Shown here: piece by piece, positions 1 through 7,350 of the stretch | How positions within the stretch are numbered: the first letter of the stretch is position 1 | Layout: every line of letters starts with the position of its first letter | Assembly (NCBI RefSeq): GCF_000820305.1 | Contig: NZ_CDBH01000061.1 | Location: 254,797-318,796, forward strand | DNA from: Aeromonas dhakensis | Lineage (GTDB): Bacteria; Pseudomonadota; Gammaproteobacteria; Enterobacterales; Aeromonadaceae | Length of the DNA: 64,000 bases | Direction: 5' to 3' | Made by a program: the position numbers and the translations under genes | Notes under the pieces: generated by a model | The model's database searches: none | The model's input: the letters and a program-made list of their open reading frames with translations, nothing else | What the model was told of the DNA's origin: nothing

Positions 1-296
1 CCGGCCGGCTCGCCGCCGCCCTGCGGGCTCATCACCCGCCAGAACAGGCTGTGGTTGGCGTGACCGCCACCGTGATTGCGCACCGCCCCCTGCACTTTGG
101 CAGGCAGGCTGTCGAAGCGGGCAAGCAGCTCCTCCACCGGCAACGCCGCCAGTTCGGGGTGATCGGCCAGCGCCGCATTGAGGTTGTTGATGTAAGTCTG
201 GTGATGGCGACTGTGATGGATCTCCATGGTCAGCGCGTCGATATGGGGTTCCAGTGCGTCGTAGGCATAGGCAAGGGCAGGCAGGGTATGGCTCAT
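1..296 (-). CDS. sodA: Superoxide dismutase [Mn], N-terminal part (cut by window edge)
   Basis: Superoxide dismutase converting superoxide to peroxide and oxygen in the cytoplasm. Only the first 98 or so codons lie in the window; the C-terminal metal-binding half is beyond position 1. The visible part opens [20 protein letters not shown] and contains HHSRHHQTY (first metal His near residue 27) and [12 protein letters not shown] (second metal His near 82), the classic N-terminal Fe/Mn SOD domain. The Mn form is inferred from the Gly-rich HGGGHANH motif and from the Fur box upstream. The ATG at 294-296 follows an AGAGGTG ribosome site. It lies 21 bases downstream of the TPR-like gene and is probably co-transcribed with it. 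Confidence 0.93.
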   Translation of the reverse strand, partial: MSHTLPALAYAYDALEPHIDALTMEIHHSRHHQTYINNLNAALADHPELAALPVEELLARFDSLPAKVQGAVRNHGGGHANHSLFWRVMSPQGGGEPA

Positions 297-317
297 GGTC
301 ACCTCTGTTTATTGTGA

Positions 318-743
318 TTAATGCAGTTGCGGGGCTGGCTCGGTCTGGCACAGACACTGGCCGAGGCAGCGGCGGATGCCGTCGTGGCTGCCGTGCTTGC
401 GCACGAAGGCGAGCAATTCGGTATGGGTGCTGCGGGTGTGGCGCAGGGCGGCATCCCGCAGGGCTCCGGAGCTGGCGGGGGACTGGCTGGTGGCGAGCAG
501 GCAGTCGTGGATGTGACACAGCAGGTCGGCGGCCCGATCCGGCAGCGTCATCGCCACCAGCAGATCCGCCAGGTTGTGGTGGGCCACCACCAGCGCGGCC
601 ACCGCCTCGTCCACATCGTGCCAGTCGGCAAACTGCTGGCGGGCCAGCCACAGCGCCTGCTGATAGCAGGAGAGCGCCTTGGCGTGCTCACCGGCATCGA
701 AATGGCGGTTGCCGCTCATGGTCTGCACCTTCCAGTGCACCAT
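318..743 (-). CDS. Small TPR-like protein cotranscribed with sodA
   Basis: A 141-residue cytoplasmic protein with no signal peptide. Residues 11-75 (GNRHFDAGEHAKALSCYQQA and a second helical pair around HHNLADLLV) read like tetratricopeptide helices, so a protein-binding role is likely. The C-terminus ends with a Cys-containing stretch (RRCLGQCLCQTE). It resembles the small unknown proteins (perhaps DUF2753) encoded next to sodA in Vibrio and relatives; that family name is from memory. The ATG at 741-743 was chosen because GGGAGAG lies about 10 bases upstream and the TPR motif starts just after it. The frame stays open to 812, with an ATG at 797, but that would put the start almost inside the Fur box. 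Function unknown. Confidence 0.75.
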   Translation of the reverse strand: MVHWKVQTMSGNRHFDAGEHAKALSCYQQALWLARQQFADWHDVDEAVAALVVAHHNLADLLVAMTLPDRAADLLCHIHDCLLATSQSPASSGALRDAALRHTRSTHTELLAFVRKHGSHDGIRRCLGQCLCQTEPAPQLH

Positions 744-812
744 GCTGCTGTCGCTCTCCCCCGTCCCTACCCAACCTCTTACCCAGCTTGCCGACATAGG
801 CTCCAACACCAC

Positions 813-833
813 AAATGATAATAATTATTATTT
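813..833 (-). promoter_or_regulatory. Fur box over the promoter of the TPR-sodA operon
   Basis: AATGATAATAATTATTAT (814-831) closely matches the Fur consensus of alternating GATAAT and ATTATC hexamers. On the minus strand a -35 TTGTGT (852-857), a 17-base spacer and a -10 TAAATA (829-834) fit, so the box would cover the -10 and the transcript start. Fur repression of sodA is known in E. coli; that it applies here is inferred. Confidence 0.8.
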
Positions 834-839
834 AACTTA

Positions 840-912
840 TATGAGGGGCGAACACAAGGGATAGTTGTGCCGGCACAGCCAACAGCCCTGCCCATATGGG
901 TAGGGCTTTTTT
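840..912 (+). ncRNA. Possible small RNA or leader between sodA operon and lip
   Basis: On the plus strand, immediately beyond the Fur box, about 73 bases contain a perfect 12-base palindrome TGTGCCGGCACA (866-877) and then a strong rho-independent terminator (884-912), with no credible coding gene before it. A TTATAT -10-like hexamer lies at 837-842, but no good -35 is visible. It could be a Fur-linked small RNA or an attenuated leader for lip. No recognisable RyhB core was seen. Confidence 0.35.
884..912 (+). terminator. Rho-independent terminator upstream of lip
   Basis: A 10-bp stem (AGCCCTGCCC paired with GGGTAGGGCT, one G-U pair) closes an ATAT loop and runs into TTTTTT. No plus-strand gene ends just before it, so it must end an RNA begun in the 812-880 gap or upstream read-through. 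Confidence 0.8.
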
Positions 913-934
913 GAATCTGTCTGTTTGGTGATCA

Positions 935-950
935 TTTGCACAGATGCAAA
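935..950. promoter_or_regulatory. Inverted repeat upstream of lip, possible operator
   Basis: TTTGCA-CAGA-TGCAAA is a perfect 6-4-6 inverted repeat 85 bases before the lipase start. It may bind a regulator of lip; no known regulator motif was recognised. Confidence 0.3.
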
Positions 951-1034
951 CGTCCCGTTCCGCCATGCTGGTCGGTATCGGCATGATGCCGGTGGCTGCC
1001 GCTGCGGCAGTCTCTCTTCACAAGGATGGACAAG

Positions 1035-1946
1035 ATGAAAAAATGGCTATTGGTGCTGTTGTGCGCCCTGCCCATGCTGGGCCAGGCGGCAGGTTATACC
1101 CAGACCCGCTACCCCATAGTGCTGGTGCACGGTCTGTTCGGTTTCGACAAGCTGCTCGGGGTCGATTACTTCTACGGCATCCCCCAGGCCCTGACCCGGG
1201 ATGGCGCCAGGGTCTACGTGGCCCAGGTCTCCGCCACCCAGAGCTCGGAACTGCGCGGTGAGCAGCTACTCAAGCAGGTACAGCAGGTGCTCGCCATCAC
1301 CGGGGCGGAGAAGGTGAACCTCATCGGCCACTCCCACGGCGGCCCCACCATTCGCTACGTCGCCTCGGTCGCTCCCGAGCTGGTCGCCTCCGCCACCAGC
1401 GTGGGCGGGGTCAACTACGGCTCGGAGATCGCCGATCTGGTGCGCGCCAACGTGGCACCGGGCTCGGTGGCCGAGAAGCTGGCGGTGGCCGCCGCCTCGG
1501 CCCTGTCCGGGGTCATCTCACTGCTCTCCGGGGGCAGCCAGCTGCCACAGGATCCCCTCGCCGCCCTCGACGCCCTCACCAGCGCCGGCGCCCAGCGCTT
1601 CAACCAGCGCTACCCGGAAGGGCTGCCCAGCCAGTATTGCGGCGAAGGGCCCATGCAGGCTGCCAACGGGGTCTACTACTTCTCCTGGAGCGGGCGCGGC
1701 ACCATGACCAACATCCTGGATCCGGTGGATCCGGCGCTGGCGCTGACCGGCAGCTTCTTCAAGGAGCCCAACGACGGCCTGGTCGGAGTGTGCAGCAGCC
1801 ACCTCGGCAAGGTGATCGGCACCGACTACCGGATGAACCATCTGGACGAGGTGAACCAGTCGTTTGGCATTCGCCACCTGTTCGAGACCGACCCGGTCGG
1901 CCTCTATCGCCAGCACGCCAACCGCCTGCAGAGACTGGGGTTATGA
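1035..1946 (+). CDS. lip: Secreted triacylglycerol lipase, family I (lactonizing type)
   Basis: Extracellular lipase hydrolysing triacylglycerols. The 303-residue precursor has a Sec signal (MKKWLLVLLCALPMLGQAA, then GYTQTRYPIVLVHGLFGF). Alpha/beta-hydrolase features follow: the oxyanion-hole HGLFGF, the nucleophile Ser in GHSHGG (about residue 105), a probable catalytic Asp in NDGLVG, the catalytic His in MNHLDEVNQ, and two Cys (SQYC and GVCSS) placed like the disulfide of Pseudomonas and Vibrio lipases. ATG 1035 was preferred to 1026 because AAGGA overlaps 1026 and sits about 8 bases before 1035. The stop overlaps the foldase start as ATGA, so folding and export are coupled to lifO; type II secretion is the usual route. 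Confidence 0.93.
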   Translation: MKKWLLVLLCALPMLGQAAGYTQTRYPIVLVHGLFGFDKLLGVDYFYGIPQALTRDGARVYVAQVSATQSSELRGEQLLKQVQQVLAITGAEKVNLIGHSHGGPTIRYVASVAPELVASATSVGGVNYGSEIADLVRANVAPGSVAEKLAVAAASALSGVISLLSGGSQLPQDPLAALDALTSAGAQRFNQRYPEGLPSQYCGEGPMQAANGVYYFSWSGRGTMTNILDPVDPALALTGSFFKEPNDGLVGVCSSHLGKVIGTDYRMNHLDEVNQSFGIRHLFETDPVGLYRQHANRLQRLGL

Positions 1947-2686
1947 ACAAGGCCTGGTTGATGGCCGCTTTGCTGGGAGCGGCCCTGCTGCTGGGGGGTT
2001 GGCAGCTGTGGCCCGCCCCGCGCCCCGACTCGGCCGCCCCCTTGGCGCAAGAGGCCGAGCCGGCCTCCCCCCTCGCCCGGCAGGCCGCCTCTTCGTCCGC
2101 TGAGCACTCGCTGCAGGCTCGCTATGAGGCCTTTCTTGCCGCCGAAAGCAGCCTGACGGTGCCGACCGATCCGGGCCTGGCCAGCCTGCAGGTGCTGTTC
2201 GACGAGCGCGAGCAGTTGCGCCAGCAGAGCTTCACCCCGGCTGAACAGGAGCAGCTGTTTGCCGAGGATCGGTTGATGGAGCAGTGGACCCTGCGCCGCA
2301 AGGCGCTGGCGGAGGCCAGCGATACCGACAAGCCGCTGCTGGCGAGCGAGCTCGAACTCTGGCTGGCGGAGCAGCCCCAGTGGTTTCGGGAAGCGGAGGC
2401 CAACAGCCGCCTGCTCGGCGATCTGCAGAGTCTGGAGCGGCTGCCCGCAACCGAGCGCGACACAATGCTGCGCGAGCAGCTGGGGCCGGAGGCAGCGGAC
2501 CGGCTGCACCAGCTGACGGAGAGTCAGCAGGGGTTCGAGCAGCAGCTGGCCGGCTATCTGGCCGAACTCAAGCCCCTGCCCGCCGAGCGGCGGGCCGAGC
2601 AGCAGTCGGAGATCCTGGCGCGCTGGTTCGAGCCCGGCCAGTGGCGACGGGTGGAAGCCCTCACCCGGCTCAGGCTGGGCGAGTGA
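1943..2686 (+). CDS. lifO: Lipase-specific foldase (lipase chaperone)
   Basis: Inner-membrane-anchored steric chaperone that folds the lipase in the periplasm. It has an N-terminal anchor (MNKAWLMAALLGAALLLGGW), an Ala/Pro linker and then a Glu/Gln/Arg-rich helical body. At 247 residues it is shorter than the roughly 280-340 residues common in Vibrio and Pseudomonas. The family motif RxxFDY(F/C)LSAxGE is replaced by a degenerate LQARYEAFLAAESS near residues 55-68. Identity rests mainly on position (ATGA overlap with lip), topology and composition. Function as a dedicated foldase is therefore likely but not certain. Confidence 0.82.
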   Translation: MNKAWLMAALLGAALLLGGWQLWPAPRPDSAAPLAQEAEPASPLARQAASSSAEHSLQARYEAFLAAESSLTVPTDPGLASLQVLFDEREQLRQQSFTPAEQEQLFAEDRLMEQWTLRRKALAEASDTDKPLLASELELWLAEQPQWFREAEANSRLLGDLQSLERLPATERDTMLREQLGPEAADRLHQLTESQQGFEQQLAGYLAELKPLPAERRAEQQSEILARWFEPGQWRRVEALTRLRLGE

Positions 2687-2710
2687 CCGCCACAATAACC
2701 AAAATAAAAA

Positions 2711-2730
2711 GGGGCCCACATCTGGGCCCC
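2711..2730 (-). terminator. Terminator between lifO and the 2751-3464 gene
   Basis: GGGGCCCA and TGGGCCCC form an 8-bp stem with a CATC loop. On the minus strand the stem is followed by CTTTTTATTTT, so it mainly ends the minus-strand gene. It may also slow plus-strand transcripts from lifO. Confidence 0.8.
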
Positions 2731-2750
2731 TTGCTTTGCTGCTGCCGTGC

Positions 2751-3464
2751 TTACTGCGGCTTGTTGGCACCCGGCAGCGGCTGCCAGGTCAGGCGGGTCA
2801 CCTGGGGACCCTGCACCTCGCACTTGAGGCTCAGATCCTGCCACCCCTTATCCTGGCGCAGGGAGACCTCCCCCTCGATGCCCTCGGCACGGCTCTTGAG
2901 CTTGGCCGGCTCGAAGGTCACCTTGTCCCCCCCGGCCAGCGCCATCAGCTTGCCGTTGCAGAGCCAGTGGGCCAGCTCCGCCCCCTTGAGCTTGACGCCC
3001 CCCTTGGCCACCTTCTGTTCGGCGGCGCTCGGTGCAAACAGTTGGCCCAGCTCGGCCGCCCGTTTGGTGAGCCAGACTTCACGCTGCTGCATGCTCATCT
3101 TGCTGACGAACTCGGCGGGCTGTCCCTTCTCGTCCAGCCACCGGGTCAGCTTGCCGCCGTCGTCAAAGGCGAACTGGGCGGCGGGCTCCTTCACCCCGAA
3201 CAACTTGCCGCCCTTGAAGTAGTAACGGCTCTCCCCTTCCTGCTTGCCCTGCTCGTTCATGATGGGCACGGCGATGATGACGGGAGCGCCATCCACCCAG
3301 GCCTTGATGTCTATGCCGTCGTGGCTGAACAGACGGGTATCGAGGGCGCTCTCGGCCCCCTTTTCCATCAGGGAGAACTGCTCGGCGAGGGAGGCCGCCA
3401 TCGAAGGCAGGGAGCAGAGCCCCAGTCCCAGGCCGAGGCTCAGGGCGATCACGGTATTGCGCAT
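2751..3464 (-). CDS. Periplasmic protein of unknown function
   Basis: A 237-residue exported protein with a clear Sec signal (MRNTVIALSLGLGLGLCSLPSMA, then ASLAEQFS). The mature part has no motif I recognise. It contains beta-rich stretches (ESRYYFKGGKLFGV, QFAFDDGGKLTRWLDEKG) suggestive of a small beta-sandwich, and one Cys pair (HWLCNGK and LKCEVQ) that could form a disulfide. The ATG follows AGGACATTT. It is upstream of its own terminator and downstream of the thioesterase gene on the same strand, 31 bases apart, so the two could share a transcript. Confidence 0.75.
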   Translation of the reverse strand: MRNTVIALSLGLGLGLCSLPSMAASLAEQFSLMEKGAESALDTRLFSHDGIDIKAWVDGAPVIIAVPIMNEQGKQEGESRYYFKGGKLFGVKEPAAQFAFDDGGKLTRWLDEKGQPAEFVSKMSMQQREVWLTKRAAELGQLFAPSAAEQKVAKGGVKLKGAELAHWLCNGKLMALAGGDKVTFEPAKLKSRAEGIEGEVSLRQDKGWQDLSLKCEVQGPQVTRLTWQPLPGANKPQ

Positions 3465-3495
3465 AAATGTCCTGTGATTGGCCGAAGGGCCAAGG

Positions 3496-3891
3496 TTAGC
3501 TTTCTATCAGCCAGACCCGCAGCTCCTCCCGGTGGCGATCGCCCAGGGGGATGGACTGGCGGGACTGGTAGTCAAAATGGATCAGGGTGGTTTCGGCGGT
3601 CACCGCCAGCTCGCCCTCCTGCCAGGCTTCCTGCCAGAGCGTGAAGGAGCTGGAGCCGATGCGGCGGACCCCGGTTTTGATCAATACCTGCTGGCCGTAG
3701 AACAGCTCCCGTTTGAACTGCACCGTGTAGCCCGCGATGATCAGATGCCAGTTGTGCACATCCAGCTCGGGGGAGAAGATGCGAAACAGCGGGTCGCGGG
3801 CCGATTCAAACCAGACCGCCGGCACCGTGTTGTTGATGTGGCCGAGGGCATCTGTCTCTTGAAAACGGGGTTGGATCTGCATTTCCAGCAT
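3496..3891 (-). CDS. Acyl-CoA thioesterase, hotdog fold (4HBT/YbgC type)
   Basis: A 131-residue single-domain hotdog thioesterase expected to hydrolyse an acyl-CoA. The N-terminal signature RFQETDALGHINNTVPAVWFE matches the YbgC/4HBT pattern, with the catalytic Asp in ETDALGHINN (about residue 14). The central strand FKRELFYGQQVLIKTGV and HFDYQSRQSIPLGD near the end are also typical. The ATG follows AAGGAG by 9 bases. Physiological substrate cannot be read from the sequence. Downstream of sgrR on the same strand, 35 bases away. Confidence 0.85.
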   Translation of the reverse strand: MLEMQIQPRFQETDALGHINNTVPAVWFESARDPLFRIFSPELDVHNWHLIIAGYTVQFKRELFYGQQVLIKTGVRRIGSSSFTLWQEAWQEGELAVTAETTLIHFDYQSRQSIPLGDRHREELRVWLIES

Positions 3892-3926
3892 GGATATCGA
3901 CTCCTTGTCGTTGGACCGCGCTCAGG

Positions 3927-5660
3927 CTAACGCGGCCCGCCTCTGGACTCAAGCTCCCCCGTCGTATCGCCGGCACCGACGGCCAGCTCCGGGCGCAGCC
4001 AGGCGCTGCGAAAATCGAACCAGCCGAGCGCCGTCATCCGCACCCCGTGCACGCCGACCCGGCTCTCCAGCTCCAGCCAGTGGTGAAACAGCGGCACGAA
4101 CCAGCCCTGCCGCTGCACATTTGCCAGCAGCGCGCGCGGCCCCGGCTCCTCGCCGCTGGCACGCCACTGCGTCAGCCCCTGCCACAGGCCATGCTGGCCG
4201 CCCCACACCTTGCGCAGCAGCGGGGTCCCCTGCAGCCAGGCGTAGGGGGCGAAGGCGTGTTCGTGCTCCAGGTTGAGGGTGCCGAGCCAGAGATCCACGT
4301 CCTCGTCCGCCCCGCTCACCCAGCGGCCGTAATCCAGGGTGCGTACCTCGAGCTCGATGCCCTGCTCTGCCAGCAGGCTGCTCATGGCGTTGGCACACTC
4401 GTTGAACTCCAGGTGCTGGTTGAAGCAGGCCAGCACCAGCTGACGTGGCCGCCCGGCCGGCGCCGGCAACGGGGCCGGCTGCGCCTCCCGCCAGTGGGGC
4501 AAGAGACCCAGCGCACTGGTCCAGCCCCGCTGCAGCTCGGGGGCGACCCGCGCCATCAGGGCGATGGGGTTGAGCAGGCCGGCCAGCCACTGGCGCAGGG
4601 CGGGATCCTGCAGGGCACCGGAGCGCTCATCCTGCAGCAGGAAGTAGCAACCCGATTCCAGCTCGGACTCGCCACGCATGGTGCCGAGCTCCGGGCTGTC
4701 ACGCCCCAGTTGCAGGTGGCTCTCCAGCCGTTCCGCCAGCTCCGGCAGCATCCAGATGTCGATTTCGTCGAGCAGGGCGCGCAGACCGAAGTAGTCGTCG
4801 AATGCCTCCAGGCACAGGTGCATGGGATCGTTGGCGGTCACCCGATAGGGGCCGGTGCCCACCGGCTGCAGGGCAAAGCCCGCCTCCCCCTTGAGCTCGC
4901 GCGGCAGGATGACGGCCACCGGCTCGGCCAGCAGGTGGGGCAGCAGGGGATCCGGGCTGTCGAGGTGCAGATCCAGGGTGCGCGGCCAGGGGCTCTCCAG
5001 CCGCGCCAGATGGGCGAACAGCGGACGATCCCGCAGGCTCTGCAGGCTCTCCGTCACGTCCTCCACCGTCAGGGCGCGGCCGTGGTGAAAACGCACCGCC
5101 GGCCTCAGGTAGAAGCGCCAGTGGCAGGGGCCGAGGCACTCCCAGTGGTGGGCCAGATCCCCCTCGATTTCCCCATTTTCCTCATTTCGCCGGGTCAGGC
5201 CATTGAAGATCTGGCGGCTCAGGTGGATTTCTGATCGGCGCAGCGGGCCGGTGGGCAGTAGCTGGGGCAGTGGCCGGTAGTAGGGCACCCGCAGGATCTG
5301 GCGCCCTGCCCGGGTGGCCTGCCCGAGCTGTTCGATCAGCAGCGGGGTGAGCAGATCGAGGCGATCTTCCGCCAGCCGCACCGCCTGAGCCAGCTGGCCC
5401 TGGCTCAGCAGCTCCCGCAGTCGGCGCCGGGTCAGGCTCTCCTGGTTGTCCAGCAGGGTGAGGCGGGAGCGCCGTCCCCGCCCGGCCTCGGCGGACCAGC
5501 CGAGCCAGCCCTGCTCCTGCATGCGGCGCAGCAGCAGGCGGGCGTTGCGCGGGGTACAGCAGAGCAGATCCGCTACCTCGGCGAGGCTGATTTCACGCTC
5601 GTCGCAACCGAGCTGCTGGGCGAGCCGTTGGAATTGCTGGTAGAGGCGGCTGGTGGGCAT
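3927..5660 (-). CDS. sgrR: SgrR-type transcriptional regulator of sugar-phosphate stress
   Basis: In E. coli SgrR senses glucose-phosphate stress and activates the small RNA SgrS. This 577-residue protein follows E. coli SgrR along its length. Residues 1-115 form the winged-helix SgrR_N domain (MPTSRLYQQFQRL, CTPRNARLLLRRMQEQGWL, GRGRRSRLT). Residues 150-560 form the periplasmic-binding-protein-like domain (ILRVPYYRPLPQLLP, LRRSEIHLSRQIFNGLTR, HHWECLGPCHWRFYLRP, VRFHHGR). It ends MTALGWFDFRSAWLRPE, like the enteric protein. ATG 5660 aligns with the E. coli start; the frame also has an ATG at 5690. It is transcribed away from a small SgrT-like gene, as in enterics. Confidence 0.92.
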   Translation of the reverse strand: MPTSRLYQQFQRLAQQLGCDEREISLAEVADLLCCTPRNARLLLRRMQEQGWLGWSAEAGRGRRSRLTLLDNQESLTRRRLRELLSQGQLAQAVRLAEDRLDLLTPLLIEQLGQATRAGRQILRVPYYRPLPQLLPTGPLRRSEIHLSRQIFNGLTRRNEENGEIEGDLAHHWECLGPCHWRFYLRPAVRFHHGRALTVEDVTESLQSLRDRPLFAHLARLESPWPRTLDLHLDSPDPLLPHLLAEPVAVILPRELKGEAGFALQPVGTGPYRVTANDPMHLCLEAFDDYFGLRALLDEIDIWMLPELAERLESHLQLGRDSPELGTMRGESELESGCYFLLQDERSGALQDPALRQWLAGLLNPIALMARVAPELQRGWTSALGLLPHWREAQPAPLPAPAGRPRQLVLACFNQHLEFNECANAMSSLLAEQGIELEVRTLDYGRWVSGADEDVDLWLGTLNLEHEHAFAPYAWLQGTPLLRKVWGGQHGLWQGLTQWRASGEEPGPRALLANVQRQGWFVPLFHHWLELESRVGVHGVRMTALGWFDFRSAWLRPELAVGAGDTTGELESRGGPR

Positions 5661-5690
5661 AAAAGAGGAAATCCTTGTGCTGAAAGTCAT

Positions 5691-6010
5691 CAGTTTTTAC
5701 TTCCGCATTTTAGCTCAATACTGCTGGCGAACGTGAGAACCACAGCACAGGAGCCCCATCATGAGCCACGCCAACCCCATCAAACCGAACCGGATCCAGC
5801 AGATCCTGCGCCGTTACTTCAAGCGGATCCTGCCCCGCCCGCTGCCGCTCATCGAGGATCCCATGAGCCAGCTCAACCGTCTGATGCAGTGGGACATGCA
5901 CCAGATCGACGACAAGGAGTATCGCCGCCGCCTCTGAGCCGGCCTCCCTCACGCCCCGACGAGATTGCTTTGCCGGATCTGATGGTTTACATCGGCCAAG
6001 GGCCTGATAG
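5691..6010 (+). ncRNA. sgrS: Likely SgrS-like dual-function RNA region (boundaries uncertain)
   Basis: In enterics SgrS lies divergent to sgrR and carries sgrT. The same layout is seen here, with an SgrT-like gene at 5761-5937 and a possible -10 CAATACT about 45 bases upstream. I could not locate a convincing SgrS terminator or the enteric ptsG-pairing sequence. The C-rich stretch CCTCCCTCACGCCCC (5944-5958) after the coding part could pair with a Shine-Dalgarno. Both ends are estimates. Confidence 0.4.
5761..5937 (+). CDS. sgrT: SgrT-like small protein (58 aa)
   Basis: A 58-codon gene starting MSHANPIKPNRIQQILRRYF and ending DKEYRRRL, with an excellent AGGAG ribosome site 7 bases before the ATG. 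The segment LNRLMQWDMHQIDD matches the conserved core of E. coli SgrT (LEGLMQWDDRN, recalled from memory), and RYF mirrors HYF near the start. In E. coli SgrT inhibits the glucose permease PtsG at the membrane. Its position divergent from sgrR supports the assignment. It is longer and more basic than the 43-residue enteric protein. Confidence 0.68.
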   Translation: MSHANPIKPNRIQQILRRYFKRILPRPLPLIEDPMSQLNRLMQWDMHQIDDKEYRRRL

Positions 6011-6013
6011 ATT

Positions 6014-6029
6014 GGACGTCTATCCATCT
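6014..6029 (+). promoter_or_regulatory. Candidate MetJ operator before metY
   Basis: GGACGTCT followed directly by ATCCATCT gives two adjacent 8-base met boxes (7/8 and 5/8 matches to AGACGTCT), 38 bases before the metY start. This suggests methionine/SAM repression by MetJ. A weaker match than the sites before metA. Confidence 0.5.
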
Positions 6030-6067
6030 ATGACTGCTATCCAGCAACATCCAACAAGGAGTGTGTG

Positions 6068-7336
6068 ATGAAAGATGCGACCCTGGCCCTGCACCACGGC
6101 TTTGCCAACGACCCCACCACCAAGGCCGTTGCCGTGCCCATCTACCAGACGGTGGCCTACGAGTTCGAGAGCGCCCAGCACGGGGCGGATCTGTTCAACC
6201 TGGCGGTGCCTGGCAACATCTACACCCGCATCATGAACCCCACCAACGATGTGCTGGAGCAGCGCATGGCCGCGCTGGAAGGGGGCATTGCCGGCCTAGT
6301 GGTCTCGGCGGGTTCCGCCGCCATCACCTACGCCATCCAGGCGCTGACCGCCGCCGGCGACAATATCGTCTCCACCCCCCAGCTCTATGGCGGCACCTAC
6401 ACCCTGTTCGCCCACATGCTGCCAAGCTTCGGGGTCGAGGTGCGCTTCGCCAAGGATGACAGCGCCGAGGCCATCGCCGCCCTCATCGACGACAAGACCA
6501 AGGCGGTCTACTGCGAGAGCATCGGCAACCCGGCCGGCAACATAGTGGACATAGCCGCCCTGGCCAAGGTGGCCCACGCCCGCGGCGTGCCGCTCATCGT
6601 CGACAACACGGTCGCCACCCCGGTCTTGTGCAAACCCATCGAGCACGGCGCCGACATCGTGGTGCACAGCCTGACCAAATATGTCGGCGGCCACGGCAAC
6701 TCGCTGGGGGGCGTGGTGGTCGACTCGGGCAAGTTCCCCTGGGCGGATCACGCCGAGCGCTTCCCCCAATTGACCCAGCCCGAGCCCTCCTATCACGGAG
6801 TGGTCTACACCGAGGCCTTCGGTCCGGCCGCCTTCATCGGGCGGGTGCGCACCGTGCCGCTGCGCAATACCGGCGCGGCGCTGGCGCCGATGAACGCCTT
6901 CCTGCTGCTGCAGGGGCTGGAGACCCTGAGCCTGCGCATGGAGCGCCACGTGGACAACGCCTTGCAGGTGGCCCACCACCTCAAGCACCATCCCAAGGTA
7001 GCCTGGGTCAGCTACGCCGGGCTGCCGGGTCACCCCCACTACCTGCTGGCGGAGAAGTACATGGCCGGCCGCCCCTCCGCCATCCTCTCGTTCGGCCTGA
7101 AAGAGGGCTACGAGGCGGGGGTGCGCTTCTACGATGCGCTCAAGATCTTCAAGCGGCTGGTCAACATCGGCGACGCCAAGTCGCTGGCCTGCCACCCCGC
7201 CTCCACCACCCATCGCCAGCTCAGCGAAGAGGAGCAGGCCAAGGCCGGGGTGAAACCTGAGATGATCCGGCTGTCGGTGGGGATCGAGGCCATCGAGGAC
7301 ATACTGGCGGATCTGGATCAGGCGCTGGAGGCCTGA
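6068..7336 (+). CDS. metY: O-acetylhomoserine sulfhydrylase / aminocarboxypropyltransferase family
   Basis: PLP enzyme of the Cys/Met metabolism family that joins a sulfur donor (sulfide or methanethiol) to an activated homoserine, giving homocysteine or methionine. The 422-residue length is typical. Visible features are YTRIMNPTNDVLE (about 57-69), the PLP-phosphate region VVSAGSAAITY, IVDNTVATP, the Schiff-base Lys in SLTKYVGGHG (about 205) and the C-terminal ACHPASTTHRQL motif. These favour the MetY subgroup over MetB or MetC. ATG 6068 lies 7 bases after AAGGAG. It has its own terminator and a possible MetJ site. The true acyl donor is uncertain, because MetA in this window looks succinyl-specific. 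Confidence 0.85.
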   Translation: MKDATLALHHGFANDPTTKAVAVPIYQTVAYEFESAQHGADLFNLAVPGNIYTRIMNPTNDVLEQRMAALEGGIAGLVVSAGSAAITYAIQALTAAGDNIVSTPQLYGGTYTLFAHMLPSFGVEVRFAKDDSAEAIAALIDDKTKAVYCESIGNPAGNIVDIAALAKVAHARGVPLIVDNTVATPVLCKPIEHGADIVVHSLTKYVGGHGNSLGGVVVDSGKFPWADHAERFPQLTQPEPSYHGVVYTEAFGPAAFIGRVRTVPLRNTGAALAPMNAFLLLQGLETLSLRMERHVDNALQVAHHLKHHPKVAWVSYAGLPGHPHYLLAEKYMAGRPSAILSFGLKEGYEAGVRFYDALKIFKRLVNIGDAKSLACHPASTTHRQLSEEEQAKAGVKPEMIRLSVGIEAIEDILADLDQALEA

Positions 7337-7350
7337 CGCAAACGGTGCGG

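Noticed and set aside
841..864. Seven-codon frame MRGEHKG as a leader peptide
   Set aside because: No ribosome site and no regulatory codons; too short to judge.
944..1261. Frame overlapping the lip start on the same strand
   Set aside because: Beyond its first 28 residues it is an out-of-frame reading of the lipase; no ribosome site.
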